DNA of 64,000 nt from G963674665 sp963674665 (GTDB lineage Bacteria; Desulfobacterota; Desulfovibrionia; Desulfovibrionales; Desulfovibrionaceae), in contig CAXXPL010000003.1 of the NCBI GenBank assembly GCA_963674665.2, positions 62,001 to 126,000 of the forward strand, in the 5' to 3' direction. The position numbers and the translations under genes are program-made. Position 1 is the stretch's first letter. The number at the start of each line of letters is the position of its first letter. The notes below the pieces were generated by a model that worked only from the letters and a program-made list of their open reading frames with translations, was not told the DNA's origin and did not search any database. Positions 39,751 through 48,564 of this stretch are shown in pieces.

Positions 39751-41132
39751 TTATCCCCGATTGATCGGGGGAAGCACTCCCGTTTTAACTGCGTTCATAG
39801 CGAAGAGTCCGAGTTCATCAAACCACGCGTTGGGCAATGCCATGTGGCAAAGCTGGCATGACGCGTTGCGCCAGCAGCTCATTCTGATGCTTTTACACTC
39901 GCCTTTGTGTCCCAGTTGCCTGAGGCTCCGGTGAAGTTTGCGGGGTTTCTTCCATGATTTCACCTGGATGGCTCGCAGCCGTCGCCGTATCCAGCTCATG
40001 ACCTGCCGAAAAGCCCTCGTGCGGTTCGCCACCTTGAAATAATTGGCAAACCCATGAAGCACCGGATTCAGGTCCGCGATAATCTTTTTCAGATTTACTG
40101 GAACGTTGCGTCTGATGATACTTTTGACTTTTGATTTGAACGCCTTCAGGCCTTGTTCTTTGATCTGCGTGAAGTTTTCTCGAATAACCACCTCTCAATA
40201 CGGCACGCCTTTCGACAGACTCGTTATATGAGTATTCCTCTGGTTTACCGTAAGATTCAGACATTCTTCCAGATATTGGGTCGCAATCGTGCGGGCATGT
40301 TCGGCGCCAGCGTTGCTTGCTTTGAGTATCACGATGTCGTCCGCATAGCGGGTTATTCGATGTCCACGGCTGCGCATAAACTGGTCGTACTTGTCCAGGT
40401 AAATGTTGGACAGCAGCGGGCTGATGACGCCCCCCTGGGGACTGCCCACCGTCGTTGCTTCGAATTCGCCGGAGCTCGGTACGCCGCTCTCAAGAAAGAG
40501 CCGGACCAGTCGCAAAATGCTCCTGTCCGCCACTTTTTCTCGCACCGCCTGAATGATCGGTTCGTGGTCCAGCATGTCAAACACTTGCTCAAGTCCATGT
40601 CCACTACCCAAGTCAGGTCGTAATCACGCATGAACGCTGTGGCCTTGGCTATGGCGTCGTGGGCGCCTCGCCCCGGCCTGTATCCGTAACTGGACGGATG
40701 GAAGTCCGGGTCGAAGATGGGCTCCGGAATGTTTTTAACCGCTTGCTGTACCACGCGGTCACGGACCGTCGGTATTCCCATCCTTCTTATACCGCCGTCC
40801 GGTTTGGCGATTTCCACGCGCTTCACCGGATAGGGCCAGTAGGCCTTACTGCAAAGGTCCGCCAAGAGATCACGAAGTTCTCGAACTGGTTGAGAGCGAA
40901 GTCTTTGCAGGACTGCCCGTCTACTCCGGGAGCTCCATTCGCCGACTTCACTTATCGAAACGCCGCCACCAGCGCCTCTTCGTGAAGAAGCCTGCCGTAG
41001 AGGCTGTACCAGACTCGATGATTCATCGTCCCTCTGTACTTCGTTTCTTCTGTAACGCCACTGCGCGCATCCATTCCGGCTCTTCAGCGCCGAGTGCTCG
41101 CCTTCTATCCGTTGCCGGCAATATACGACCAC
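39751..41132 (-). pseudogene. Group II intron reverse transcriptase/maturase, broken
   Basis: Three frames together give an RT. The first has SKAYWPYPVKRVEIAKPDGG, then IRRMGIPTVRDRVVQQAV and SSYGYRPGRGAHDAI (RT fingers). The second has FDMLDHEPIIQ..., GSPQGGVISPLLSNIYLD and the catalytic YADD. The third has the X/thumb domain (VNLKKIIADLNPVLHGFANYF). A missing base near 40585 separates the first two and TGA at 40195-40197 the last two. The protein cannot be made as one chain, so mobility is lost unless supplied elsewhere. Confidence 0.85.
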
Positions 41133-41282
41133 CTTGCGGCGCCTACTCCGGTAAGGGCGGTTGGATTGAAGATTCCTGCTCCCAGGGGGACCTCCCGCTA
41201 CTTGCCCGCCTCGTCAGGCGGCTTGTCCTCTGAATGGCGTTGTGTCCAAGCAGACGGGTGCCCGGCCTTGCCGGGCAAACAA

Positions 41283-41314
41283 GAGGGGGAGAACCGTCAA
41301 ACGGTCTCCCCCTC
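41283..41314. terminator. GAGGGGGA hairpin at the intron border
   Basis: GAGGGGGAGAACCGT pairs with ACGGTCTCCCCCTC with one bulged A. Read on the minus strand it follows the stop of the 41827-41339 gene and is followed by TTGTTTG. It is a member of the GAGGGG-core hairpin family and the apparent insertion landmark of the intron. Confidence 0.75.
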
Positions 41315-41338
41315 GTAAAATACTTCCGCAAACTGCAC

Positions 41339-41827
41339 TTAATCCCCGAATCCCTGCTGCACCTTGTCCAGCAGCTCGATGGCCTGCTGTAGCTGCTGGC
41401 TCTGGTTCTCGTCCTCCACTTCCTTGGAGATGAACGCGGCGCGCTGAGAGAGGTCCTGCACCATGGAGCGCAGCATGGTGCGCTTGGCAATGGCTGGCAC
41501 GGTGTCCAGGATCTTGAGCTTGTCCTCGAACTGCACCATCTTGTCGTCCAGGGTCGCCACCTGGCCGCGAAGCTGCCCCAATTCCTGCACCTCGTCGGCC
41601 AGCCCGGCCACGTTCCGGTTCAGGGCGTAGAAGAATACCACCAGCAGCAGCACCGTCAGTATGGAGATGAACAGGGCGGCCTTGCCCATGTCCTTGCCGG
41701 CCTTGGCAGGAGCCGGAGCGGGAGTCTCGGCGGCAGCAGTCCGCTCTTCCTGGGCTCCCTCCACCACTTCCTGTTTCTCCTCGATCTCTTTATTGATGTG
41801 GACTACCTTTTCCTGATTCGATTCCAT
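41339..41827 (-). CDS. Single-TM coiled-coil protein, unknown
   Basis: This is a 162-aa protein. The N-terminus is a polar, Glu/Ala/Pro-rich cytoplasmic segment (about 1-45), then one TM (AALFISILTVLLLVVFFYAL), then a long coiled coil with LADEVQELGQLRGQVATLDD and LQQAIELLDKVQ. Topology is like small envelope tethers or scaffold proteins. GGGAGG lies upstream of ATG 41827. The next gene (FapA-like) diverges across 341 bp. No family is recognised. Confidence 0.6.
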   Translation of the reverse strand: MESNQEKVVHINKEIEEKQEVVEGAQEERTAAAETPAPAPAKAGKDMGKAALFISILTVLLLVVFFYALNRNVAGLADEVQELGQLRGQVATLDDKMVQFEDKLKILDTVPAIAKRTMLRSMVQDLSQRAAFISKEVEDENQSQQLQQAIELLDKVQQGFGD

Positions 41828-42168
41828 GGTTCCCTCCTGACTTTTTTTTGCTCCCCATCCACAGTCGGCCGGACTCGGCAGGTTTCATGCCCGTTCCCCC
41901 GGAGCGCCCCCCCGACTATCCAATGGAAACCCGCGAGAGCCAACTACCATGATACATCCCGACCTTTTCGCCAATTGTGATATCAAGGCTGCCGCATAAA
42001 AGCCAGTGCAGACAACAGAGCTCCCTCAGGATTCCGGCTCCTTTTACTTTTGTAAAGAAAGACCAAGAGATTGAAAAACATATCGGTGTACTATATGATA
42101 TTTATGAACGCTGGAAAACAACGTGCGCTTTTCGATAACAAATCCAGCTTACTAGGAGATACATCCGA
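41828..42168. promoter_or_regulatory. Divergent intergenic region
   Basis: 341 bp between the coiled-coil gene and the FapA-like gene. AT-rich around 42050-42120, where promoters for both directions probably lie. An AGGAG ribosome site precedes ATG 42169. No operator symmetry is evident. Confidence 0.4.
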
Positions 42169-44199
42169 ATGCGTCCCCGCAGTGTCGTGGTCTCGGCCAA
42201 AGGCGAACAGGATGCCATGGACAAGGCATTGAAAAAGCTGGACGCTTCTCCTGAGAACGTTCGGGTGGAACCTGCCGGGCCGGGCAAATTCTCCGTGCAC
42301 CTGACCGACAGCGACGCTGAAATCGAAATCGAGGTCTCCGACGACAACATGACCGCCACCGTGGTCTCCGCCCTCCCCTCCCGGGGAAGCGGCACCCCAC
42401 TCAACGCCAAACGCCTGGTGGAAGCGCTGGAAAACAAGGGCGTGCATCTCCCCCCCATAACAGAGGCGGCCAAGTTCGTACTCAAGACCCTCGGCGCCAA
42501 CAAAGAGGTCTCCAACGTTGTCATCGCCCGGGGCACTCCGCCGGAACCGGCGCAAGACGCCAAGCTGGACCCCATTGGTGACTGGAACTACCCCGTTTTT
42601 CCCAACGACGCCATGGGCACGATCATTCCCGCGGTCAATGCCAAGCCCGGCAAGTCCCTTTCCGGCCATCGCGTCAGCCCGTCCGGAGGGGAGCACGGCA
42701 AGGGCCTGAACCTGCTCCAGGACGGAGGCTGCTTCATCGACCAGACCGCCTTTCTGGTCCGCGCCGAACAGTATGGCATCCCCCACAGCCAACATCAGGA
42801 CATCTGGGTCGACTCCCCTCCCCTGCTACGCATTTCCAAAAACTACATGAAGGTCCTGGCGACCATCTACCCAAAGGATTTTCGCGGCAACAAGTTCACC
42901 ATCGAACGCATGCGCGCGGCGCTGGAAGCGGTGGGAATAACAGGCGCCATCGACTCCCCAGCCCTGATCTCGGCCATCGAGCAGGCTGTGGAGACCGGCG
43001 AACCCGTAAAGGAGGTGGTGATTTGCCGAGGCGTGGAGCCCATTGACGGGGAGGACGGCTGGTTCGAGATGCTCGTGAAGGACGAGAGATCCGAGGTGGG
43101 CAAGCTGGACCGCTCCGACCGCATGGATTTTCGGGCCAGGGGGGTTGTCCGCTCTGTGAAGAAGGGCGAGGTGCTGGGCAGGCTGCATGCCCCCAAGGCA
43201 GGCACTCCGGGCCGCGATGTCAAGGGAAAGGTCATTCCGGCCCGGGACGGGGTGCCTCTTCATCTGCAGCCCGGAGACAATGTCGAGACTTCCGAGAGCG
43301 GTCATGAATTCACCGCCGCGGATGAAGGCATGGTGCTGTTCATAGGCAACCGCCTCAGCGTGACAGACGTGTTCGAGACCTCGGGCGACGTGAATATGGC
43401 CACTGGCAACATCAACATCGAAAAGGGCTCGGTTCTGGTCAAGGGGGCGATCCTTTCCGGCTTCACGGTTCAATCCCCGGGCAACGTGGTGGTGAACGAC
43501 GTCATCGAAAACGCCACAGTCACTTCAGGGGGCGACATCGAAGTCAAGGGGGGCATCATCATGGATACCTCCGGCGGCAAGGTAACCTCCGGCGGCGGAG
43601 TCTCGGCCCTGTATGCCAAGAACGCGACGATCGTGGCCGACGGCGACGTGAACATCGCCCACGAATTGAGCAACTGCATCGTCTTTGCCGGTCGAAAGGT
43701 CATCGCGACCAAAGGACGCGGCAAGATCATCGGATCCACGGTCCGCGCCGGCAAAGGCGTGGAGGCCAAGGTAATTGGTTCCGACCTCGGAGTGGAGACC
43801 ACCATTTTTCTGGGTATAGAGCGCCGCTCCTTCAGCGAGGAGATCGGCAAGAAGCGCCAGCTCCAGGGTGTGCTTCAGAAGATATACGGCACGCTGGGGT
43901 CGGGCGACCCGAAGACTATCCTGGCCAAGGCCGCGCCCGAGAAACGCCAGGCGGTTGCCAGCCTGCTCAAGGCGCGGCTGCGGGCGGAAAAGCTCATCAA
44001 GGAGATAGAGACCACCCTCGAGGAGGAACGGAAACGGGTGCGGGAAGCGGTCAAGGCGCGGGTCATCGTTCACGATACCCTGCACCCCGGCACGATCATC
44101 AACTGTTTCGGCTCCACCCTTCGGGTCAGCGAACCCATGCACCATTGCCAGATATTCTACGATCCACAGGAGGAAAAGGTCGTCATAGCCCAGCTTTGA
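42169..44199 (+). CDS. FapA / DUF342 family protein
   Basis: This is a 676-aa protein of the DUF342 (FapA) family, which assembles polymeric cell-surface or flagellar-associated structures. The start shows a Jag/KH-like basic segment (VVVSAKGEQDAMDKALKKLD). The middle has the family signature VRSVKKGEVLGRLHAPKAGTPGRDVKGKVI and DVNMATGNINIEKGSVLVKGAI. The C-terminal third forms a beta-helix (GGDIEVKGGIIMDTSGGKVT, ANIAHELSNCIVFAGRKVIA-type repeats) and a final coiled coil. The length is normal. Cellular role here is unknown; it is not next to flagellar genes. Confidence 0.8.
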   Translation: MRPRSVVVSAKGEQDAMDKALKKLDASPENVRVEPAGPGKFSVHLTDSDAEIEIEVSDDNMTATVVSALPSRGSGTPLNAKRLVEALENKGVHLPPITEAAKFVLKTLGANKEVSNVVIARGTPPEPAQDAKLDPIGDWNYPVFPNDAMGTIIPAVNAKPGKSLSGHRVSPSGGEHGKGLNLLQDGGCFIDQTAFLVRAEQYGIPHSQHQDIWVDSPPLLRISKNYMKVLATIYPKDFRGNKFTIERMRAALEAVGITGAIDSPALISAIEQAVETGEPVKEVVICRGVEPIDGEDGWFEMLVKDERSEVGKLDRSDRMDFRARGVVRSVKKGEVLGRLHAPKAGTPGRDVKGKVIPARDGVPLHLQPGDNVETSESGHEFTAADEGMVLFIGNRLSVTDVFETSGDVNMATGNINIEKGSVLVKGAILSGFTVQSPGNVVVNDVIENATVTSGGDIEVKGGIIMDTSGGKVTSGGGVSALYAKNATIVADGDVNIAHELSNCIVFAGRKVIATKGRGKIIGSTVRAGKGVEAKVIGSDLGVETTIFLGIERRSFSEEIGKKRQLQGVLQKIYGTLGSGDPKTILAKAAPEKRQAVASLLKARLRAEKLIKEIETTLEEERKRVREAVKARVIVHDTLHPGTIINCFGSTLRVSEPMHHCQIFYDPQEEKVVIAQL

Positions 44200-44524
44200 G
44201 CCCTCATTGCGTAGACCGGCAGACCCGTTTTTCCTGCCTCCAGCGTCGACCGTTTTTCAGACAGGCTTCACAACACATGCGAAAAACTGGTTTTTTGTCT
44301 CCATGCGAAGTCCTTTCTTCAACATATTTACATACATCCACAAATAAAGTAACCCGTGTCTGTACGAATTCGGGGGGCTTTCAGCATCCGACAATCCCCA
44401 CACAGGCTATCGTCCGGAGGATTCAACGGAGTATTTCCGCTTTCCCACATCCTCCCAATGGACACCAACGGCGTCACTCTCGTTTTGCACGCCCAAACTC
44501 CAATCAAAACGCGGATCACATTTC
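44200..44524. other. Intergenic region, nothing recognised
   Basis: 325 bp between the FapA-like gene and the GT2 gene. Short T- and A-runs occur but no stem with a T-tail and no convincing small gene. Confidence 0.45.
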
Positions 44525-45286
44525 ATGTTTAAAGATAAGAAAGTCATCGTGGTCATGCCGGCATACAATGCCGCCACTACTCTTCAAAAAACCTTCGAGG
44601 AAGTCATGGACCAGGGGGTGGTGGACCAGGTCATCGTGGTGGACGACTGCAGCCGGGATCAGACTGCGGAACTGGCAAGAAAGCTGCCCGACACCATCGT
44701 AAGCGTACATGAGACCAACAAGGGATACGGCGGCAACCAGAAGTCGTGCTACCGCCTCGCCCTTGAACATGGCGCCGACATTGTCATCATGGTCCACCCG
44801 GACTACCAGTACACGCCCAAGCTGATCCCGGCCATGGTCGCCCTCATCGGCAACCAGCTGTACGACTGCGTGCTCGGATCGCGCATCCTCGGCGGCTACG
44901 CCATCAAGGGGGGCATGCCCATCTGGAAATACGTGGCCAACCGCTTCCTCACCCTCACGGAAAACCTGATGCTCGGAGCCAAGCTCTCGGAATACCATAC
45001 CGGTTACAGAGCCTTCTCTAGACAACTCCTGGAGAACATCGACCTGTCGACCAACTCCAACGACTTTGTCTTCGACAACCAGATGCTGGCCCAGATAATC
45101 TGGAGCAATTACCAGATCGCGGAGATAACCTGCCCCACCCGCTATGAACCCGAATCATCCTCCATTAACTTCGCGCGCAGCATGACCTACGGATTCGGAT
45201 GCCTCAAGACCGCGGCTCTCTTCCAGCTTTCACGATTCGGATTGGTTTCGTGCCCACTGTTTCCCCGGAAGAACTCCGAGCAGTAG
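44525..45286 (+). CDS. GT2 glycosyltransferase, polyprenol-phosphate-sugar synthase-like
   Basis: This is a 253-aa soluble GT2 enzyme similar to dolichol/undecaprenyl-phosphate mannose or glucose synthases. Motifs are VVMPAYNAATTL, the donor site QVIVVDDCSRDQT, the second Asp pair IMVHPDYQYTPKLI, the GSRILGG acceptor-loop sequence and YHTGYRAFSR. It lacks the C-terminal TM pair of ArnC-type enzymes. A membrane SGNH hydrolase gene starts ten bases after its stop, so the pair may decorate a surface glycan. Confidence 0.85.
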   Translation: MFKDKKVIVVMPAYNAATTLQKTFEEVMDQGVVDQVIVVDDCSRDQTAELARKLPDTIVSVHETNKGYGGNQKSCYRLALEHGADIVIMVHPDYQYTPKLIPAMVALIGNQLYDCVLGSRILGGYAIKGGMPIWKYVANRFLTLTENLMLGAKLSEYHTGYRAFSRQLLENIDLSTNSNDFVFDNQMLAQIIWSNYQIAEITCPTRYEPESSSINFARSMTYGFGCLKTAALFQLSRFGLVSCPLFPRKNSEQ

Positions 45287-45295
45287 GAATCCTTC

Positions 45296-46342
45296 ATGAA
45301 GCTCCTGGTCAAATACTTATTTTTCTTGATCAAATGGCTTTTCATCATGGCTTTCAGCCTGGAACTGATCTCCTTCGCCATAGTTTCCGCCTCAAACTAC
45401 ATCATTTACGGGCATATCCGCGAAGGCAGCAAGGTGATCTACGATCCGTACACCATGTTCCGGGGAAAGGGCGGCATCAGGCCGACCACGCCCTGCACGG
45501 CCAGGCCGGACAGCCCCAAGGTGCGGATTTGGGTCTTCGGCGGCTCCACCACCAGGGGGCAGACCGAGAACGACAACGCCACGATTCCAAGCTATCTGGC
45601 GCAATCCCTGAATGAACTGCAGCCCGATGTCTGTCACAAGGTGACGAACTTCGGGGAAAATTCCTTCAACTCACTGCTCGAGGTACAGTATTTCGAGAAG
45701 CAACTCATAGAACGTGACGATCATCCGGACCTGATCATTTTCTATGATGGTGCCAACGAAAGCATCTATTTTTCGCAGCACCGCACACCGGACGGGCATC
45801 ATGGCTACCGTCGTGCGCGTGCCCTTGTGGAGAGCTACCACAAGAGCTTTTTCGGGGTATTCAAGGCCGTCAACGCGGCCCTGCTCGCCTCGTTCACCAA
45901 AGAGATCTACGACAAGCTCATGCAGGTCAAGATCGACCTGCCCCCGGACATGCCGGAACTGCGCCGGCATGTGGAGGACGTAGCCAAGAGATACGCCTTC
46001 GTGAACAAGGTCTCCTCGTGCTATGGCGCCCATTTCCTTGTCTTCTGGCAACCCGCGCAGTGGGAGGAGCAAGGGGAAGTGGTGCTGGAGGTCAAGGAGA
46101 AGGAGGCGCAGCACTTCGTCAACACCGACAGGTTCACCAACATGCGCAACAACTTCACCACGGTGTACAATGCCATTTCCAACGAGATCAAGGACCGCCC
46201 CTATTTCGTGGACTTTCGCGATGTGCTCGTGAAGCGGCAGCAGGTCGGATATCAACCGGATGGCGTGCACCTCACCGACTACGGCCGGGAGATGGTGGCA
46301 CAGGCCATGGCCAGGACATTGCTCGAAAGGCGCGTTTTCTGA
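45296..46342 (+). CDS. Membrane-anchored SGNH/GDSL hydrolase
   Basis: This 348-aa protein has an N-terminal TM (LFFLIKWLFIMAFSLELISF) placing the domain outside the cytoplasm. SGNH blocks are visible: VFGGSTTRGQ (Ser), TNFGENSFNS (Gly/Asn region), IFYDGANES (Asn block), and DGVHLTDYGREM (catalytic Asp-x-x-His). Such enzymes deacetylate or acylate surface polysaccharides. It follows the GT2 gene by ten bases and ends in a strong terminator shared with the convergent NadE gene. Confidence 0.82.
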   Translation: MKLLVKYLFFLIKWLFIMAFSLELISFAIVSASNYIIYGHIREGSKVIYDPYTMFRGKGGIRPTTPCTARPDSPKVRIWVFGGSTTRGQTENDNATIPSYLAQSLNELQPDVCHKVTNFGENSFNSLLEVQYFEKQLIERDDHPDLIIFYDGANESIYFSQHRTPDGHHGYRRARALVESYHKSFFGVFKAVNAALLASFTKEIYDKLMQVKIDLPPDMPELRRHVEDVAKRYAFVNKVSSCYGAHFLVFWQPAQWEEQGEVVLEVKEKEAQHFVNTDRFTNMRNNFTTVYNAISNEIKDRPYFVDFRDVLVKRQQVGYQPDGVHLTDYGREMVAQAMARTLLERRVF

Positions 46343-46385
46343 ACCTCAACGCCCTTTTCGTGATATTCCAATTCATATAGGCGCA

Positions 46386-46431
46386 GAGAGGGGGAGGACC
46401 TTTGTCAGGTCCTTCCCCTCTCTTCTTTTTT
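46386..46431 (+). terminator. Terminator between SGNH and NadE genes
   Basis: GAGAGGGGGAGGACCT pairs with AGGTCCTTCCCCTCTC (one G-T pair), followed by TTCTTTTTT on the plus strand. It belongs to the GAGGGG-core hairpin family and lies between convergent genes. Confidence 0.85.
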
Positions 46432-46440
46432 GATCCTGGA

Positions 46441-48390
46441 TTATTCCAAGGACTCTAGCCATGCCGTGACCACCGCGTCGCTGGGCATACGCCAGTCTCC
46501 GCGTGGAGACAGCGCCACTGAGCCGATCTTCGGACCGTCTGGCATGGCCGAGCGCTTGAACTGCTGCCCGAAGAAACGCCTGTAGAAGACCTTGAGCCAT
46601 TTCCTGATCTCCTCTTCCTCGAACTGCCCGATAAAGGCCCGGGCAGCGAGAAACAGCACTTTTTCTGGGGGCGCGCCCCTGCGCATGACATGGAAAAGAA
46701 AGAAGTCGTGCAGGAGATAGGGGCCGATGAGGCTCTCGGTGGCCTGCATGCCCCCGCTCCCCTCATCCGGAGGCAGGAGCTCGGGCGATATGGGCGTGTC
46801 GCATATATCACGCAGGATGCGGGCGATTTCCCCGGTAAAGACCTCCTCCGCGCACCACTCCACCAGGTAGCGCACCAGGGTTTTGGGCACGCCGATGTTC
46901 ACGTGGTACATGGCCATGTGATCGCCGTTGAAGGTGCACCACCCGAGAGCCGATTCGGAGAGGTCGCTTGTGCCGATGACCAGTCCCCCGACCTTGTTGG
47001 CCAGATCCATGAGAATCTGCGTCCGCTCCCTGGCCTGGGCGTTTTCAAAGGTCACGTCCCGCGCATCCGGTGAGTGGCCTATATCCTTGAAATGCTGTGT
47101 CACCGCATCGCCGATGGGGATGACACGCAACTCCGCACCCAAGCCCTGGGCCAGTCGCGTTGCGTTGTCGCGGGTACGGTCCGAGGTACCCAGGCCCGGC
47201 ATGCTTACGCAAAGCACGTCACTGGGGCTCCTGCCCAGGATATCGCATGCGCGTACCGCCACGAGCAGGGCCAGAGTGGAATCCAGGCCGCCCGAGACAC
47301 CGAGGACGCAACGCCCCCCTCCCATGTGGCGCAGCCTCCTGGCCAGGCCCGTGGCCTGCAGGGTGAAAATCTCCCGGCAGTTTGCGGCTCTGCGGCTCAC
47401 ATTACCTGGAACAAAGGGCATGGCGGAGAGGGGGCGCTCTAGGTTTCCGGACCCGGCCTTGTCAGGCCGCCCCAGGGTGAAGGATATACGCCTTGAATCG
47501 CAAATGGCGGAGGAGGCGCCGAACACGCTGTTGCGCCGTCGTTCGTGGCTCAGATATTCCAGATCCACGTCCGCCAACAGCTGATTTTCCTCAAAGCTGA
47601 AGCGGTCGTTCTCCGCCAACAGCTGGCCATTCTCCGCCACCAGGCCATGGCCCGAGAACACCAGGTCGGTACTGGACTCCCCGGCTCCGGCGGAGATGTA
47701 CACGTACCCGGCCAGGCAGCGGGCAGACTGCTGGAGCACCAGATCCCGGCGGTAAGCGGCCTTGCCCAGAACCTCGTTGCTTGCCGAGGGGTTGAGGATC
47801 AAATTGGCGCCGCACAGGGCCATGTCACCGCTCGGGGGGTGCACTGCCCAGAGGTCCTCGCAGATTTCCACGCCGATGACGCATGAAGGCAGGTCCTCGG
47901 CTTGGTAGATCAGCCCCGCCCCCATGGGTACGGATTTGCCAAGCAGTGTGATCTCGTCGCAATCCAGGTGTCTGGCCGAGCTGAACCAGCGTTGCTCGTA
48001 ATATTCGCCCGTGTTGGGCAGGTGGACCTTGGCGGTGACGCCCAGGACCTCCCCCCGTTGCAGAAACACGGCGCAGTTGAACAGGCGTCCACGTACTTCC
48101 AGGGGCAGGCCAAGGATCAGTGGCGCGTGCAGATCCTTTGTGGCCAGCGCCACGGTGTCCAGGGAGTCAAGTGCGGCCCGCAGCAGACGATCCTGGTAGA
48201 ACAAGTCGGCGCAGGTGTACCCCGTGAGGCAGAGCTCCGGAAACAGGAGCATATCCGCGCCACGGGCCACCGCATTGCGTGCGGTCTTGATCACTGACGT
48301 GGCGTTGGCGCCGGGATCCGCCAGACGCAGCTCCGGCGTAATCGCGGCGACCCGGAAAAACCCATGCCTTGTGGCTGATATATCGGACAT
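46441..48390 (-). CDS. nadE: Glutamine-dependent NAD+ synthetase
   Basis: This is a 649-aa two-domain enzyme. The N-terminal carbon-nitrogen hydrolase domain, which yields ammonia from glutamine, shows the Glu-Lys-Cys triad: Glu52 in LLFPELCLTG, Lys in TAKVHLPN, and Cys in GVEICEDLW. The C-terminal synthetase has the PP-loop VLGVSGGLDSTLAL and GTSDLSESALGW. It converts deamido-NAD to NAD+ with ATP. ATG 48390 has a GGAG site; an in-frame ATG 21 bases upstream lacks one. Confidence 0.93.
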   Translation of the reverse strand: MSDISATRHGFFRVAAITPELRLADPGANATSVIKTARNAVARGADMLLFPELCLTGYTCADLFYQDRLLRAALDSLDTVALATKDLHAPLILGLPLEVRGRLFNCAVFLQRGEVLGVTAKVHLPNTGEYYEQRWFSSARHLDCDEITLLGKSVPMGAGLIYQAEDLPSCVIGVEICEDLWAVHPPSGDMALCGANLILNPSASNEVLGKAAYRRDLVLQQSARCLAGYVYISAGAGESSTDLVFSGHGLVAENGQLLAENDRFSFEENQLLADVDLEYLSHERRRNSVFGASSAICDSRRISFTLGRPDKAGSGNLERPLSAMPFVPGNVSRRAANCREIFTLQATGLARRLRHMGGGRCVLGVSGGLDSTLALLVAVRACDILGRSPSDVLCVSMPGLGTSDRTRDNATRLAQGLGAELRVIPIGDAVTQHFKDIGHSPDARDVTFENAQARERTQILMDLANKVGGLVIGTSDLSESALGWCTFNGDHMAMYHVNIGVPKTLVRYLVEWCAEEVFTGEIARILRDICDTPISPELLPPDEGSGGMQATESLIGPYLLHDFFLFHVMRRGAPPEKVLFLAARAFIGQFEEEEIRKWLKVFYRRFFGQQFKRSAMPDGPKIGSVALSPRGDWRMPSDAVVTAWLESLE

Positions 48391-48564
48391 TGTTTGGCTC
48401 CACATCCTCATGTTTCACGCAACCTAGCATACTCCCTCACGTTTCCCAATAGCTGCGAATCCGATACAGGAGTGCCGTACTTGCCAGTCAGGGCTCTTGT
48501 GCTATACATGATCCGAGCCGTGGCAGGCCGTCACGAGTCCAATCCCTATCCCTCAAAAACAGCC

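Larger units (their letters stand above)
39661..41270 (-). mobile_element. Group II intron, decayed (5' end approximate)
   Basis: On the minus strand the 3' part folds as domain V (39709-39740, GAGCCGTGTACGAGG and TTCGTACGCACGGTTCT) and domain VI (a hairpin with AAGCAGAGGTCATGACTCTGCTT, about 39668-39705), ending ...CTCGAT at 39661. Upstream is a damaged intron-type reverse transcriptase. The 5' end is not clear and lies near 41270, just beyond the stem of the hairpin at 41283-41314, which is a transcript terminator of the neighbouring gene. Insertion next to terminators is characteristic of bacterial class C introns. Confidence 0.8.
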
